A stretch of 64,000 bases of DNA, taken from contig JAFNEO010000045.1 of NCBI GenBank assembly GCA_017886205.1, positions 105,958-169,957 of the forward strand. Direction: 5' to 3'. The DNA comes from Candidatus Aminicenantota bacterium (GTDB lineage: Bacteria > Acidobacteriota > Aminicenantia > Aminicenantales > UBA8522). Shown piece by piece: positions 10,370 to 18,990 of this stretch. The translations under genes were made by a program, and so were the position numbers. Under the pieces are notes generated by a model, which saw only the letters and a list, made by a program, of their open reading frames with translations, was not told the DNA's origin and did not search any database. Each line of letters starts with the position of its first letter. Position 1 is the first letter of the stretch.

Positions 10370-11470
10370 TCAATCGAGCGATCGGTCGATGATCCCCCCG
10401 CCCACTACGACATCGCGTCGATAGAAAACCACGGACTGGCCCGGAGTGATGGCCCGCTGCGGCCGGTCGAACTCGACGCGCACTCGACGCGCCGAAACAG
10501 GGATGACACGGGCCTTTTCTCCCTGGTGCTTATACCGGATTTTCGCCTTGACCATGACCGGCTCCTCGATCCTCTTCCCGCAGATCAGGCGGACTTGGGA
10601 AGCGAGGAGTTTCTTGCGGTGGAGGTCCCTTTCGTCTCCGACGACTATGGCATTTCGCGTAGCATCGATGGCGACCACGTAGAGCGGACGCGGACCTGAG
10701 ATGCCCAGTCCCCGGCGCTGGCCGATGGTGTAATTACCGATCCCCTTGTGACTGCCCAGGATGCGGCCGTCCAAGTCCTCAATCGGGCCGGGCCGGAAGG
10801 CCCTGGGGGCCCGTCCGGCCAGGAATCCCGGGTAGCCCCCGAGAGGAGCAAAACAGGTTTCCTGGCTCTCCCGTTTCTCGGCTACAGGGAGGCCCCGGCG
10901 CCTGGCCATCTCCCTTACCTCGGTCTTGGTGAAATCCCCGACCGGCATCAGGACCCTGGCCAGCTGCGCCTGACTGAGTCGATAGAGAAAGTAGGACTGG
11001 TCTTTGGCCCTATCCTTTCCTTTCTTGAGGAGATACCGCCCGACTGCGGAGTCCCTGACCACCCGGGCATGATGCCCTGTGGCGATCAAACCCGCGCCCA
11101 GACGTTTGGCCCTCTCCAGCAAAAGCCCGAACTTGATGCGTTCGTTGCAGCGGATGCAGGGGTTGGGAGTCCGCCCCCGGCCGTATTCCCGCACAAAATC
11201 GGCGATGACTGCAGCTTCGAATTCCCGGCGGAGGTCGACCACAAAGTGAGGGATGCCCATCTGGATGGCCACCCTGTGAGCATCTTCCAGAGCCTTCCGG
11301 CCGCAGCAGCTGCGGAGCTCCTCGGATCGGCACAATTCCCCGGGCAAGAAGAACAGGTTCATGGTGATGCCCGTGACGTCGTATCCCCTTTCTTTAAGGA
11401 GGGCGGCTGCGACCGAGGAATCCACTCCCCCGCTCATGGCCACGACGACTTTCCGTCCATTCCTTTCCAA
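10370..11470 (-). CDS. mnmA: tRNA-specific 2-thiouridylase MnmA
   Basis: Adds sulfur to U34 of tRNA Lys/Glu/Gln using ATP and a persulfide relay. The 366-aa protein carries the PP-loop VVVAMSGGVDSSVAAALL, the first catalytic Cys in NPCIRCNERIKF and the second in ESQETCFAP, followed by the C-terminal beta-barrel (ARVIPVSARRVRVEFDRPQR). The first in-frame start is TTG (11468-11470) with AAGACCG upstream; the next Met lies inside the P-loop, so TTG is likely real. It converges with the aminopeptidase gene. Confidence 0.95.
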   Translation of the reverse strand: MERNGRKVVVAMSGGVDSSVAAALLKERGYDVTGITMNLFFLPGELCRSEELRSCCGRKALEDAHRVAIQMGIPHFVVDLRREFEAAVIADFVREYGRGRTPNPCIRCNERIKFGLLLERAKRLGAGLIATGHHARVVRDSAVGRYLLKKGKDRAKDQSYFLYRLSQAQLARVLMPVGDFTKTEVREMARRRGLPVAEKRESQETCFAPLGGYPGFLAGRAPRAFRPGPIEDLDGRILGSHKGIGNYTIGQRRGLGISGPRPLYVVAIDATRNAIVVGDERDLHRKKLLASQVRLICGKRIEEPVMVKAKIRYKHQGEKARVIPVSARRVRVEFDRPQRAITPGQSVVFYRRDVVVGGGIIDRSLD

Positions 11471-11537
11471 CGGTCTTATCTCTTAGCGTAGGATAGCAAA
11501 AAAACCCGGCCTTCCCAAATCAAAGGCATTTTTTCCA

Positions 11538-11566
11538 TTGACACTGCTGGACAAACGTGATACAGG
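11538..11566 (+). promoter_or_regulatory. Candidate sigma-70 promoter for the 11602 barrel gene
   Basis: A perfect -35 TTGACA (11538-11543) is followed after 17 nt by a poor -10 (TACAGG, 11561-11566). It lies about 35 nt before the ATG. Its placement makes it the best candidate, but the -10 is weak. Confidence 0.4.
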
Positions 11567-11601
11567 GTATCTGTCTTGTTTTTGATCGGGAGAGAAGCAG
11601 A

Positions 11602-12534
11602 ATGAAAAAATATTGGTTTTTCGGTCTTTTCGTTTTTATTTTTATGTTAACTCATACGCCACAGGGCCTGTTTTCTCAGACCAGTCCTACGCAGGCCAGC
11701 CCTGATCGTTCTTCCAGCTACTGGTCCAGATTCAAGTTCGAGCTCACCACTGCCGTCAGCTACCACAAGTCTCTGCTTGACAGTTCCTACTTCCATCAAT
11801 ACTCACCGCCCTTTCTTTCGGGAGCCTATGAAAGCCTGGCCGATCAAACCATCAAAATCCGGGGGAGAGACGGGTGGGGATTCAATGCCGGTCTGGCCTT
11901 TTTCCCAGTCACCAATTTCGGAGTCCAGTTCCTCGTCGATTACGCGAAGCCCAAGATTTCCGGAGGGAACAAGGAGTACGATGTCTGGCTGAATTATGCG
12001 TTGAGCTTTGATGCCAGCCCTCCCTACCCCAACATTTTCGAGTACACGTATGGGTGGCCTGATACGGGCGGGCAACTCACCGAGGTCTGTCTAAGCCTAA
12101 ACGGCGCCTTCCGGCTACCGGTCTCAAAGAGGCTGGCTTTCAATCTTTCCGGGGGGCTGACCTATTTCCATATCGACGGCGAGGGAACCGGGATAGCCTA
12201 CTCCTATTATTGGTGGGAGGATGGCTGGTTCAAGGGCCGCACCTTTAACATCAAGACCAAGATCGGGACGATAGACAAACTGGGGCTCAATCTGGGCGCT
12301 GAATTTAACTGGGTGCTGTGGGGCAATATGTGTTTCGTCCTGGACGCGCGCTACTTTGCCTGTCCTTCATCGACCCTACCGATGAAAATCATCGACGAAG
12401 GTCTGGTCACACCCCCTCCCCCTCCCTTTGAAGGGATTACGTTTGATGAGGTCAAAGAGACGATGAACCTCCAAAAACTCACCGTCAACCCGAGTTTTTA
12501 CAGGCTCAACCTCGGGTTTAAATACCTGTTCTGA
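11602..12534 (+). CDS. Predicted outer-membrane beta-barrel protein, function unknown
   Basis: A 310-aa protein with an N-terminal signal peptide (MKKYWFFGLFVFIFMLTH..., cleavage probably near GLFSQ-TS). Alternating aromatic and polar strands follow (FGVQFLVDYAKPKISGG, LGLNLGAEFNWVLWGN), and it ends in YRLNLGFKYLF, the terminal-Phe signature used by the BAM machinery. The start at 11602 is chosen because GGGAGA precedes it and the signal peptide begins there; the upstream in-frame ATG at 11557 would bury the signal. It resembles OmpA-like or porin-family barrels in pattern only. No specific substrate can be read. Confidence 0.75.
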   Translation: MKKYWFFGLFVFIFMLTHTPQGLFSQTSPTQASPDRSSSYWSRFKFELTTAVSYHKSLLDSSYFHQYSPPFLSGAYESLADQTIKIRGRDGWGFNAGLAFFPVTNFGVQFLVDYAKPKISGGNKEYDVWLNYALSFDASPPYPNIFEYTYGWPDTGGQLTEVCLSLNGAFRLPVSKRLAFNLSGGLTYFHIDGEGTGIAYSYYWWEDGWFKGRTFNIKTKIGTIDKLGLNLGAEFNWVLWGNMCFVLDARYFACPSSTLPMKIIDEGLVTPPPPPFEGITFDEVKETMNLQKLTVNPSFYRLNLGFKYLF

Positions 12535-12559
12535 GGGTTGCTCCCGGCTGGGACCGCGC

Positions 12560-13081
12560 CTATTTCTTGACGTCCTGCTGAGCCTGGCATCCACCCGCGC
12601 AGCAGCAGCCCTTCATATTGGCCAAGTGTTCCTGGATTTTTTTCACCAGCTCCGGGTTTTTTGAGGTGAACTTAACCGCCGCTCCGTCGGGCAGGTTCTC
12701 GGTCTTTATCTCGACATCCGTGGACTGAAGAGGGCAGTTCATCCCACCGGCTGAGCCCGCCATCTGGCCGTGCTCGTGCTGAATCATCGGGCACTTGCCC
12801 ATCATCCGGCCGTGATGCATGGGCTGGGCGGGAGCGGCCTCTTCTTTTTTCTGGATGTACTTTTCCGAGTCCTTGGCAAAGGCCTCTTTGCATCCAGCGC
12901 CGCAGAAATAATAAGTTGTCCCTTTATAATCAAAGGTCGCTTTGGCCTCGGCCTTCTTCACCGTCATCCCGCAGACCGGGTCGATAGCGGTGTCATCGGC
13001 CTTCTGCTGGGCAAGGCCGGAAAGGACAAAGGCCAGAGAAAGGGTCAGTAGCAGGGCAAGGGCAAATCTGTTTTTATTCAT
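12560..13081 (-). CDS. Secreted YHS-domain, Met/His/Cys-rich (probable copper-binding) protein
   Basis: A 173-aa protein with a cleavable signal peptide (about residues 1-25, ...VLSGLA-QQ). A YHS metal-binding domain follows (DPVCGMTVKKAEAKATF, YFCGAGCKEAF). Then comes a Met/His-rich linker (MHHGRMMGKCPMIQHEHGQM) and a C-terminal section ending in a Cys cluster, GCCCAGGCQ. Such residues favour Cu(I) or related soft metals. It lies downstream of the copA-type ATPase on the same strand, which supports periplasmic copper handling. AGGAGG lies before ATG 13081, and a promoter is at 13105-13134. Confidence 0.8.
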   Translation of the reverse strand: MNKNRFALALLLTLSLAFVLSGLAQQKADDTAIDPVCGMTVKKAEAKATFDYKGTTYYFCGAGCKEAFAKDSEKYIQKKEEAAPAQPMHHGRMMGKCPMIQHEHGQMAGSAGGMNCPLQSTDVEIKTENLPDGAAVKFTSKNPELVKKIQEHLANMKGCCCAGGCQAQQDVKK

Positions 13082-13104
13082 TCGAACCTCCTGAGTAAAG
13101 ATCT

Positions 13105-13134
13105 ATTCTACACTTTTCCTATAAGAATTGTCAA
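13105..13134 (-). promoter_or_regulatory. Sigma-70-type promoter for the YHS protein
   Basis: On the minus strand, TTGACA (13129-13134) and TAGAAT (13105-13110) are 18 nt apart. The start site would fall about 17 nt before ATG 13081. The -35 begins 5 nt after the end of repeat element A copy 1, so this gene is transcribed separately from copA. Confidence 0.65.
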
Positions 13135-13139
13135 AAATA

Positions 13140-13321
13140 GGCTCGGGGTATGGATTCGTCAGCCCGCTCATTTCCCCAGCGAGGAAACTCGCTCCGCATC
13201 CTCCTTCGCTCTTCTCTCCTTTCAGTCGAGAAACCGTGCTCGCTCAGTCGTCCACGGACTTCCTCATCCATACCCCTCGCCTTGGGCAAGCAAGATGGAC
13301 CGCTACGCTGCGGAGGGCTTT
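13140..13321 (-). repeat. Structured dispersed element A, copy 1
   Basis: Read on the minus strand it starts AAAGCCCTCCGCAGCG (13306-13321). It then has a 142-nt core: GGC, the outer arm ATCCATACCCC region, the conserved GGAAGTCCGTGGACGACTGA, a purine-rich middle, CGGGCTGACGA, the complementary outer arm and CGAGCC. The outer arms 13145-13155 and 13266-13276 are perfect 11-bp complements, closed by a further GGC/GCC. The interior is about 93% identical to copy 2 (42440-42580), but the outer arms are unrelated in sequence. The element ends the reading frame of the small membrane peptide at 13303. Confidence 0.85.
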
Positions 13322-13401
13322 CGGCGGGAGAGAAGGAAATACCAGTTGACGAAGACGATGAGGGCGAGGCCGGCGACGGTCACCACAATCTTGACCAGCA
13401 T
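13303..13401 (-). CDS. 32-aa single-span membrane peptide, probably the anchor of a truncated cupredoxin
   Basis: A strong ribosome-binding site (GTGAGGAGGAAAAG) precedes ATG 13401, 11 nt after copA. The peptide is one hydrophobic helix (VKIVVTVAGLALIVFVNWYF) followed by LLSRRK and PSAA. This resembles the N-terminal membrane anchor of small cupredoxin-domain proteins found next to copper ATPases, but the copper-binding domain is absent. The last four codons and the stop come from repeat element A (13306-13321), suggesting the element replaced the 3' part. A genuine tiny membrane peptide, like KdpF in type, cannot be excluded. Confidence 0.5.
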   Translation of the reverse strand: MLVKIVVTVAGLALIVFVNWYFLLSRRKPSAA

Positions 13402-13411
13402 CTTTTCCTCC

Positions 13412-15877
13412 TCACGTGCGCAGCTTGAATCGGCGCAGGCGGAGCGAGTTGGAGACGACCGACACGGAACTGAAGGCCATGGCCGCCGAGGCGATGATCG
13501 GGTTGAGAAGGAGCCCGAAGAAGGGATAGAGGACGCCGGCGGCAACGGGGATTCCCACGACATTATAGAAAAAGGCCCAGAAAAGGTTTTGCTTGATGAC
13601 CTTCAGGGTCCGCTTGCTCAGGGCGATGGCCGAGGCCACGGCCCTCAGGTCGTCCCGGATGAGAGTGATATCCGACGCCTCCATGGCGATATCGGTGCCT
13701 GTTCCGATGGCGATCCCGACATCGGCCTGGGCCAGCGCCGGGGCATCGTTGATCCCGTCGCCGACCATGGCCACGCAGCGTCCCGCTTCCTGGAGTTTCT
13801 TGATTTCCTGGACCTTATTCTCGGGCAGGACCTCCGGGATAACTCGGCTGATCCCGGCTTGGGCGGCAATGGCTTCGGCGGTCTTGCGGTGATCTCCGGT
13901 CAGCATGACCACCTCGAGGCCAAGTTTGCGGAGTTCGGCCACCGCCTCGACTGAATTATCCTTCAGGGTGTCGGCCACAGCCAGGAGTCCGGCCGGTTTT
14001 CCGTCAACAGCCGCAAATATGACCGTCTTTCCTTCGCCGGATAGGTCATCGGCCTTCTTCTGCAACGCCCCTGTCTCGACGCTACGGTCAGTCATCAACT
14101 TCGAATTCCCGAGGAGGATTTTTTTCCCATCTACGGTCGCCTCGACACCATGCCCCTCAACAGCTTGGAAGTCCTGGGCCTCTCCAATGACGATATTCCG
14201 TTCTCGCGCCTTTCTCAGGATGGCCTCGCCGAGCGGATGCTCGGACCTCTTCTCCGCTGCTGCGGCCAGCATGAGAAGCTTGTCTTCCGGGAAGGATGGC
14301 AGCATGATCAAATCGGTGACCTCGGGCTCGCCCTTGGTCAGGGTCCCCGTTTTATCGAAGAGAATGGTGTCCACGCGGTGGATAGTCTCCAGACTCTCCC
14401 CTCCTTTGATCAGGATCCCGTTTTCCGCTCCCTTGCCTGTCCCAACCATCACGGCGGTCGGTGTCGCCAGCCCCAGCGCACAGGGACAGGCGATGATCAG
14501 GACAGCGACAAAGTTGAGAAGGGCAAAGGTCAGCGGTGGAGCGGGTCCGAAATCGAACCAGATGACGAACGTGGCGACGGCAATCGAGATGACGATGGGC
14601 ACAAAATACCCGGCGATGACATCGGCCAGCCTCTGGATGGGTGCCTTCGAACCCTGGGCTTCCTGGACCAGCCGGATAATCTGGGCCAGCGCGGTGTCCT
14701 TTCCGACCTTGGTGGCCCGGAATCGGAAGCTCCCGCTCTTGTTCAGGGTGGCACCGACGACCTCGTCGCCCGGAACCTTCGGGACCGGCATGCTCTCGCC
14801 GGTGATCATGGATTCGTCGACCGTGGAACGGCCATCCCCGACCACGCCGTCTACCGGTATCCTCTCTCCAGGCCGGACGAGGACAAGATCTCCTACCTGA
14901 ACTTCGCCGATGGGGATGTCTATCTCGGCGCCTTCCCGGATGACGCGCGCGGTCTTGGGCTCGAGGCCGGCCAGCTTGCGGATGGCCTCTGACGTCTGCC
15001 CTTTGGCCCTGGCTTCGAGGAGCCGGCCGAAGAGGATGAGAGCGATGATGAAGGCGGAGGTGTCGAAATAGACCGCCGGCGCTATCCCCGCCCGACGAAA
15101 AAAAGCGGGGAAGACGGTGGCTGCGGCGCTATAGAGGTAGGCCGACAGGGTGCCCACGGCGACCAGGGTGTTCATGTCGGCTATGCGATGCCGAAAGGAC
15201 TTCCAGGCGCCCCGCAGGAAAGGCCAGCCGATGAGGAACTGGACGGGTGTGGTCAGGAACCATAGGAAGTAAAAATTGCCGAGGAAGTGCGGCGCCCAGG
15301 GAAACCAGTGGTGCATGCTCCCGATGAAAATGACGAGGGCCAGGACGATCCCTGAGAGGAAGCGGAGTCTGAGCGTGCGGTATTCTTTCAGCCGGGCGGC
15401 CCGCTCGATGTCCTCGCTCGCACCGTCTGCCGGCACTTGGAGAACCTTGTATCCCGTGCTCTCGATCGTCCGCCTGAGTTCGGCGACGCTGGTCTCGGAA
15501 GGCAGGAATTCCACCCGGGCCCGGCCGGTAGCCAGGTTGACCGCGGCTTTGACTACACCTCGGACTTCGAGGAGGGCCTTCTCGATTTTCTGAACGCAGG
15601 AGGCGCAGCTCATCCCCCGGACCGGAAGGTCGATCCGCTGGGCCCCTGCCGGCGTATCCTTATCCTTCCGGACTCCTCTTTCTCTGTCAGGGGCCTTCTT
15701 ACCGGGACCCGGCATACCAGATGGGATCCAAGCGGCCAAGAGATATTTTTCGGGATTCTTGTCGAATTCCGTCCTGCAATAGTCCGAACAGAAATAGTAC
15801 GTCTTTCCTTCATAAGCAGAGGTCGCGGCCGTCTTGTCCTCGGGGACCTCCATTCCGCAGACGACATCCTTGGCCAT
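13412..15877 (-). CDS. copA: Copper-translocating P1B-type ATPase with N-terminal YHS domain
   Basis: An 821-aa inner-membrane exporter of Cu(I). Domains in order: a YHS domain ([21 protein letters not shown]; residues 1-50), an HMA domain with [12 protein letters not shown] (about 80-140), membrane helices, an actuator TGES loop ([17 protein letters not shown]), the ion site C464-P-C466 in [12 protein letters not shown], the phosphorylated Asp508 in [12 protein letters not shown], and [20 protein letters not shown]. An in-frame ATG at 15913 would start inside the MITE-like repeat, so [10 protein letters not shown] at 15877 is preferred. TATAAT lies only 6 nt before that ATG with no Shine-Dalgarno, pointing to a leaderless mRNA. 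Silver is a possible alternative ion. Confidence 0.93.
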   Translation of the reverse strand: MAKDVVCGMEVPEDKTAATSAYEGKTYYFCSDYCRTEFDKNPEKYLLAAWIPSGMPGPGKKAPDRERGVRKDKDTPAGAQRIDLPVRGMSCASCVQKIEKALLEVRGVVKAAVNLATGRARVEFLPSETSVAELRRTIESTGYKVLQVPADGASEDIERAARLKEYRTLRLRFLSGIVLALVIFIGSMHHWFPWAPHFLGNFYFLWFLTTPVQFLIGWPFLRGAWKSFRHRIADMNTLVAVGTLSAYLYSAAATVFPAFFRRAGIAPAVYFDTSAFIIALILFGRLLEARAKGQTSEAIRKLAGLEPKTARVIREGAEIDIPIGEVQVGDLVLVRPGERIPVDGVVGDGRSTVDESMITGESMPVPKVPGDEVVGATLNKSGSFRFRATKVGKDTALAQIIRLVQEAQGSKAPIQRLADVIAGYFVPIVISIAVATFVIWFDFGPAPPLTFALLNFVAVLIIACPCALGLATPTAVMVGTGKGAENGILIKGGESLETIHRVDTILFDKTGTLTKGEPEVTDLIMLPSFPEDKLLMLAAAAEKRSEHPLGEAILRKARERNIVIGEAQDFQAVEGHGVEATVDGKKILLGNSKLMTDRSVETGALQKKADDLSGEGKTVIFAAVDGKPAGLLAVADTLKDNSVEAVAELRKLGLEVVMLTGDHRKTAEAIAAQAGISRVIPEVLPENKVQEIKKLQEAGRCVAMVGDGINDAPALAQADVGIAIGTGTDIAMEASDITLIRDDLRAVASAIALSKRTLKVIKQNLFWAFFYNVVGIPVAAGVLYPFFGLLLNPIIASAAMAFSSVSVVSNSLRLRRFKLRT

Positions 15878-15883
15878 GAATCC

Positions 15884-15910
15884 ATTATACCAGAAGGGGT
15901 CAGGTCTCAA
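15884..15910 (-). promoter_or_regulatory. Leaderless promoter of copA, with its -35 inside the repeat element
   Basis: On the minus strand a perfect TATAAT (15884-15889) ends 6 nt before the copA ATG. TTGAGA (15905-15910) is a candidate -35 at the short spacing of 15 nt, and it lies within the terminal arm of the 15896-15986 repeat. No copper-regulator dyad is obvious. Confidence 0.5.
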
Positions 15911-15986
15911 CATTTAACAAAACCACATTCCTGAATCTATTACGCTCTGCATCTCCCTAATTTGTCGATTGTTGAGACCTGACCCC
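15896..15986. mobile_element. MITE-like element with perfect 17-bp terminal inverted repeats
   Basis: The arms 15896-15912 (GGGGTCAGGTCTCAACA) and 15970-15986 are perfect reverse complements around 57 nt of AT-rich sequence with no open frame. The GGGGTCAGGTCT end is a familiar terminus of short non-autonomous elements in many bacteria, often linked to IS200/REP-associated transposases (established knowledge; the cognate transposase is not in this window). It lies between divergent copA and yebC and overlaps both promoter regions. Confidence 0.75.
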
Positions 15987-15990
15987 GTTA

Positions 15991-16019
15991 TTGCAGGCCC
16001 TCTGTTTTTGTGCTAAGAT
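15991..16019 (+). promoter_or_regulatory. Candidate promoter for yebC-ruvCAB-queA
   Basis: TTGCAG (15991-15996) and TAAGAT (16014-16019) are spaced by 17 nt, and begin 5 nt after the MITE-like element. The leader to ATG 16050 contains AAGGAG. Confidence 0.5.
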
Positions 16020-16049
16020 TTCGGCGAAGAAGCCTCCAAGGAGAAATCC

Positions 16050-16799
16050 ATGTCCGGACATTCCAAATGGCATTCGATCAAACATAAAAAGGCCGCGGCC
16101 GACTCCAAGCGCGGCAAGATATTCACCAAGATCATCCGCGAGTTGAGCGTGGCGGCTCGGGCCGGCGGCGGCGATATCGACAAGAACCCCCGCCTGCGCA
16201 AGGCCGTTATGGACGCCCGAGCGGAGAACATGCCGGCCGACAACATCAAGCGGGCCATCCTCAAGGGTACCGGCCAGCTCGAGGGTTCTTCATACGAGGA
16301 GATCAACTACGAAGGCTACGGCCCCGGCGGCGTCGCCCTCTTTGTCGAGGTCCTCTCGGACAACAAAAACCGGACGGTCTCCGAGCTCCGGCACGTCTTC
16401 ACCAAGAACGGCGGCCGGATCGGCGAATCCGGTTGCGTCGCCTGGATGTTCAAGCGCAAGGGCTATATCGTCATCGAGAAGTCCAAGGCCTCGGAGAATA
16501 AACTCATGGACATCGCCCTTTCCAGCGGCGCCGAAGACCTCGAGGACGACGGCAGCAACTGGGAGATTTTTACATCGCCGGAAAAATACGAGGCTGTCGT
16601 CGAAGCCTTGAAAAAGAACAACATCGAGGTCGACACCTCCAGCCTCGGCTATATTCCGCAGAACTACATCAAGCTCGAGGGAAAACCGGCCCAGCAGCTC
16701 CTTCGCCTGATGGAGGAGCTCGAGGACCATGACGATGTCCAGCACGTCTGGGCCAACTTTGATATCTCGGAAGAGGAGATCGCCAGCTTCTCGGCCTGA
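16050..16799 (+). CDS. yebC: YebC/PmpR/TACO1-family protein
   Basis: A 249-aa protein beginning with the family signature MSGHSKWHSIKHKKAAADSK and containing NIKRAILKGTG and GGVALFVEVLSDNKNRT. Family members were described as DNA-binding regulators and more recently as factors that help ribosomes through proline-rich stretches; the sequence does not decide between these. It is first in a run with ruvC 8 nt downstream, the same order seen in many bacteria. AAGGAG lies 8 nt before the ATG. Confidence 0.95.
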   Translation: MSGHSKWHSIKHKKAAADSKRGKIFTKIIRELSVAARAGGGDIDKNPRLRKAVMDARAENMPADNIKRAILKGTGQLEGSSYEEINYEGYGPGGVALFVEVLSDNKNRTVSELRHVFTKNGGRIGESGCVAWMFKRKGYIVIEKSKASENKLMDIALSSGAEDLEDDGSNWEIFTSPEKYEAVVEALKKNNIEVDTSSLGYIPQNYIKLEGKPAQQLLRLMEELEDHDDVQHVWANFDISEEEIASFSA

Positions 16800-16807
16800 G
16801 ACACTTT

Positions 16808-17317
16808 ATGAGGGTTCTCGGCATCGACCCCGGAAGTCAGTCCACGGGATACGGCATCATCGACCAGGACGAAGCCCGCTACATAGTCCGGGCCTTCGGC
16901 ACCATCAAGCCCTCCCGCCGGCTTCCCTTTCATTTAAAGCTCAACGCGATCGCCCTGAAGGTGGGAGAGATCATCGCCGCCCATTCCCCGGACGAAGTGG
17001 CCATCGAAAGCCCGTTCTACGCTCAAAACATCAAGACGGCCATCGCCCTCGGCCAGGTGCGCGGCGCGGTCCTCGTGGCCGTCGCCTCGACCGGCCGGCC
17101 CCTCGCCGAATACTCCGCCCTGGAGATCAAGAAGGCGGTCACCGGCTACGGCCAGGCCGAGAAGCAGCAAGTCAATACCATGGTCAAAGCCCTGCTCAAC
17201 GTCGAGGAGGAGGTCGAGAACGACGCTTCGGACGCCTTGGCCGCGGCGATATGTCACCTCAACACCCGGATGTTCCAGAAGGCCGTGGAAGAATCGGCCG
17301 GAGGGGGGAAGCGATGA
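16808..17317 (+). CDS. ruvC: Holliday junction resolvase RuvC
   Basis: A 169-aa endonuclease that cuts Holliday junctions in the RuvABC resolvasome. Acidic catalytic residues are seen in GIDPGSQSTGYGII (Asp), AIESPFYAQN (Glu) and the C-terminal DASDALAAAICH (Asp pair). Its TGA overlaps the ATG of ruvA, so translation is coupled. Confidence 0.96.
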   Translation: MRVLGIDPGSQSTGYGIIDQDEARYIVRAFGTIKPSRRLPFHLKLNAIALKVGEIIAAHSPDEVAIESPFYAQNIKTAIALGQVRGAVLVAVASTGRPLAEYSALEIKKAVTGYGQAEKQQVNTMVKALLNVEEEVENDASDALAAAICHLNTRMFQKAVEESAGGGKR

Positions 17318-17901
17318 TCGCTTACCTCAAAGGTCAGATCCAGCAGAAAACACCCGGCCAAGTCATCGTGGACATCGGCGGGGTCGGCTACTGCGCCTTC
17401 ATCCCGGTCTCGACCTATCTACGTCTCGGCGACGAGGGAAGCTCCTGCGAGCTCCACATCTACACTCATCTTACGGACAGCGCCCTCGCCCTCTATGGGT
17501 TCTCCACGGGCGAAGAAAAGGGAATCTTCCTAAAACTTATAGGCATCTCCGGCATCGGGCCCAAGTTGGCCCTGAACGTCCTTTCCGGGATCGGCCCGGC
17601 CGAACTCGAAGAGGCAGTCCAGAATAGCGACGTGGCCCGGATTACACTCATCCCGGGGATCGGCAAAAAACTAGCCACCAGGATCGCCCTCGAGCTCCAG
17701 GAAAAAATCGAGAAGAAGGAAAACGTGCTCGTCGCCAGGGGATCGAAGGAGAAGGAAGACCTCATCTCTACCTTGATGAACCTGGGGTTCAGGCGCAAGG
17801 AAGTCGAAGGCGTCGTCGATCAGACCATCCGGGCCCTCAAGCCGCAGGCGGGGATCGAGAAGCTGCTCCGAGAGTGCCTGAGAAAGCTGGCTCGAGTATG
17901 A
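17314..17901 (+). CDS. ruvA: Holliday junction DNA helicase subunit RuvA
   Basis: A 195-aa protein that tetramerises on four-way junctions and loads RuvB. The N-terminal OB fold ([20 protein letters not shown]), the paired helix-hairpin-helix region ([40 protein letters not shown]) and the C-terminal RuvB-binding domain ([18 protein letters not shown]) are all present. The ATG overlaps the ruvC stop (ATGA). Confidence 0.96.
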   Translation: MIAYLKGQIQQKTPGQVIVDIGGVGYCAFIPVSTYLRLGDEGSSCELHIYTHLTDSALALYGFSTGEEKGIFLKLIGISGIGPKLALNVLSGIGPAELEEAVQNSDVARITLIPGIGKKLATRIALELQEKIEKKENVLVARGSKEKEDLISTLMNLGFRRKEVEGVVDQTIRALKPQAGIEKLLRECLRKLARV

Positions 17902-18944
17902 AAGAACAGAAAACGCCGGCTATCCTGACTCCCGTCCGGACGAAAGAGGACATCCAGTTCGAGGACAGCCTGCGGCCCCGGACGTTCGATGAGTTCGTCG
18001 GCCAGGAGACGATCAAGGCCAACCTCCACATCTTCATCGAGGCTGCCAAGAAAAGAAGCGAGCAGCTCGACCATGTGCTTCTCTACGGGCCGCCGGGGCT
18101 GGGCAAAACGAGCCTCGCCTACCTCATCGCCAAGGAAATGGGTGTCGCAATGAAGCCCACGGCAGGCCCGGTCATCGAACGGACGGGCGACCTCTCGGCC
18201 ATCCTGACCAACCTGCAGAAAAAAGAGGTCCTGTTCATCGACGAAATCCACCGTCTCCATCCTTCGGTCGAAGAACTTCTCTACTCCGCCATGGAAGACT
18301 TCAGCCTCGACCTCATCATCGGCCAGGGCCCGAGCGCCCGGAGCCACAAGCTGCAGCTCCGCAAATTCACCCTGATCGGCGCGACGACGCGAGCCGGCCG
18401 CATCACGGCGCCGCTCCGCGGCCGGTTCGGAATAATCCACCGGCTTGATTATTATCGCGATGAGGACTTGAACAGGATCATCCGAAGGTCGGCTAAGCTC
18501 CTGGGCGTGGCCATCGACGACGGCGGCGCCGAGCACATCGCCCGGCGGTCAAGGGGAACACCGCGGGTGGCCAACCGGCTGCTGCGCCGGGTGCGCGACT
18601 ACGCCGACGTCAAAGCGGACGGAGTCATCACGGCAAAAGAGGCCGAGAAGGCTCTGGACATGATGGAGGTGGATTCCCTGGGGCTTGACGAAGTGGACCG
18701 CAAGATTCTCCTCACCATCATCGAGAACTACGGAGGGGGGCCGGTCGGGATCACCACCATCGCCGCTGCTATCGACGAGGAAAAGGACACCATCGAATCC
18801 ATCTACGAGCCCTTCTTGATGAGGATCGGGTTTCTGGAACGGACTCTGCGGGGACGGAAGCTCACGCCTCGTGCCTACGAGCACCTCGGACTCCCGGCTC
18901 CGAGCCCTTCGCCTAATTCACAGAAAAAGCTCTTCAAGGAATAG
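17898..18944 (+). CDS. ruvB: Holliday junction branch-migration ATPase RuvB
   Basis: A 348-aa AAA+ motor. Walker A is [18 protein letters not shown], Walker [12 protein letters not shown], sensor [20 protein letters not shown], with a C-terminal winged helix ([20 protein letters not shown]). The start at 17898 overlaps the ruvA stop by ATGA; an in-frame ATG at 17874 inside ruvA would add eight residues and is less likely. Confidence 0.96.
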   Translation: MKEQKTPAILTPVRTKEDIQFEDSLRPRTFDEFVGQETIKANLHIFIEAAKKRSEQLDHVLLYGPPGLGKTSLAYLIAKEMGVAMKPTAGPVIERTGDLSAILTNLQKKEVLFIDEIHRLHPSVEELLYSAMEDFSLDLIIGQGPSARSHKLQLRKFTLIGATTRAGRITAPLRGRFGIIHRLDYYRDEDLNRIIRRSAKLLGVAIDDGGAEHIARRSRGTPRVANRLLRRVRDYADVKADGVITAKEAEKALDMMEVDSLGLDEVDRKILLTIIENYGGGPVGITTIAAAIDEEKDTIESIYEPFLMRIGFLERTLRGRKLTPRAYEHLGLPAPSPSPNSQKKLFKE

Positions 18945-18949
18945 CATTC

Positions 18950-18990
18950 GGGGACATGACCGAAATTGCCAAATTTCGGATCGTGTCCCC
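18950..18990. repeat. Imperfect palindrome (about 19-bp arms) overlapping the queA start
   Basis: The left arm starting GGGGACATGACCGAAATT and the right arm ending GTGTCCCC are reverse complements except for about two positions, with a 4-nt spacer (GCCA). It sits between ruvB and queA, and the annotated queA ATG (18956) lies inside the left arm, so the first codons of queA derive from the repeat. Confidence 0.7.
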
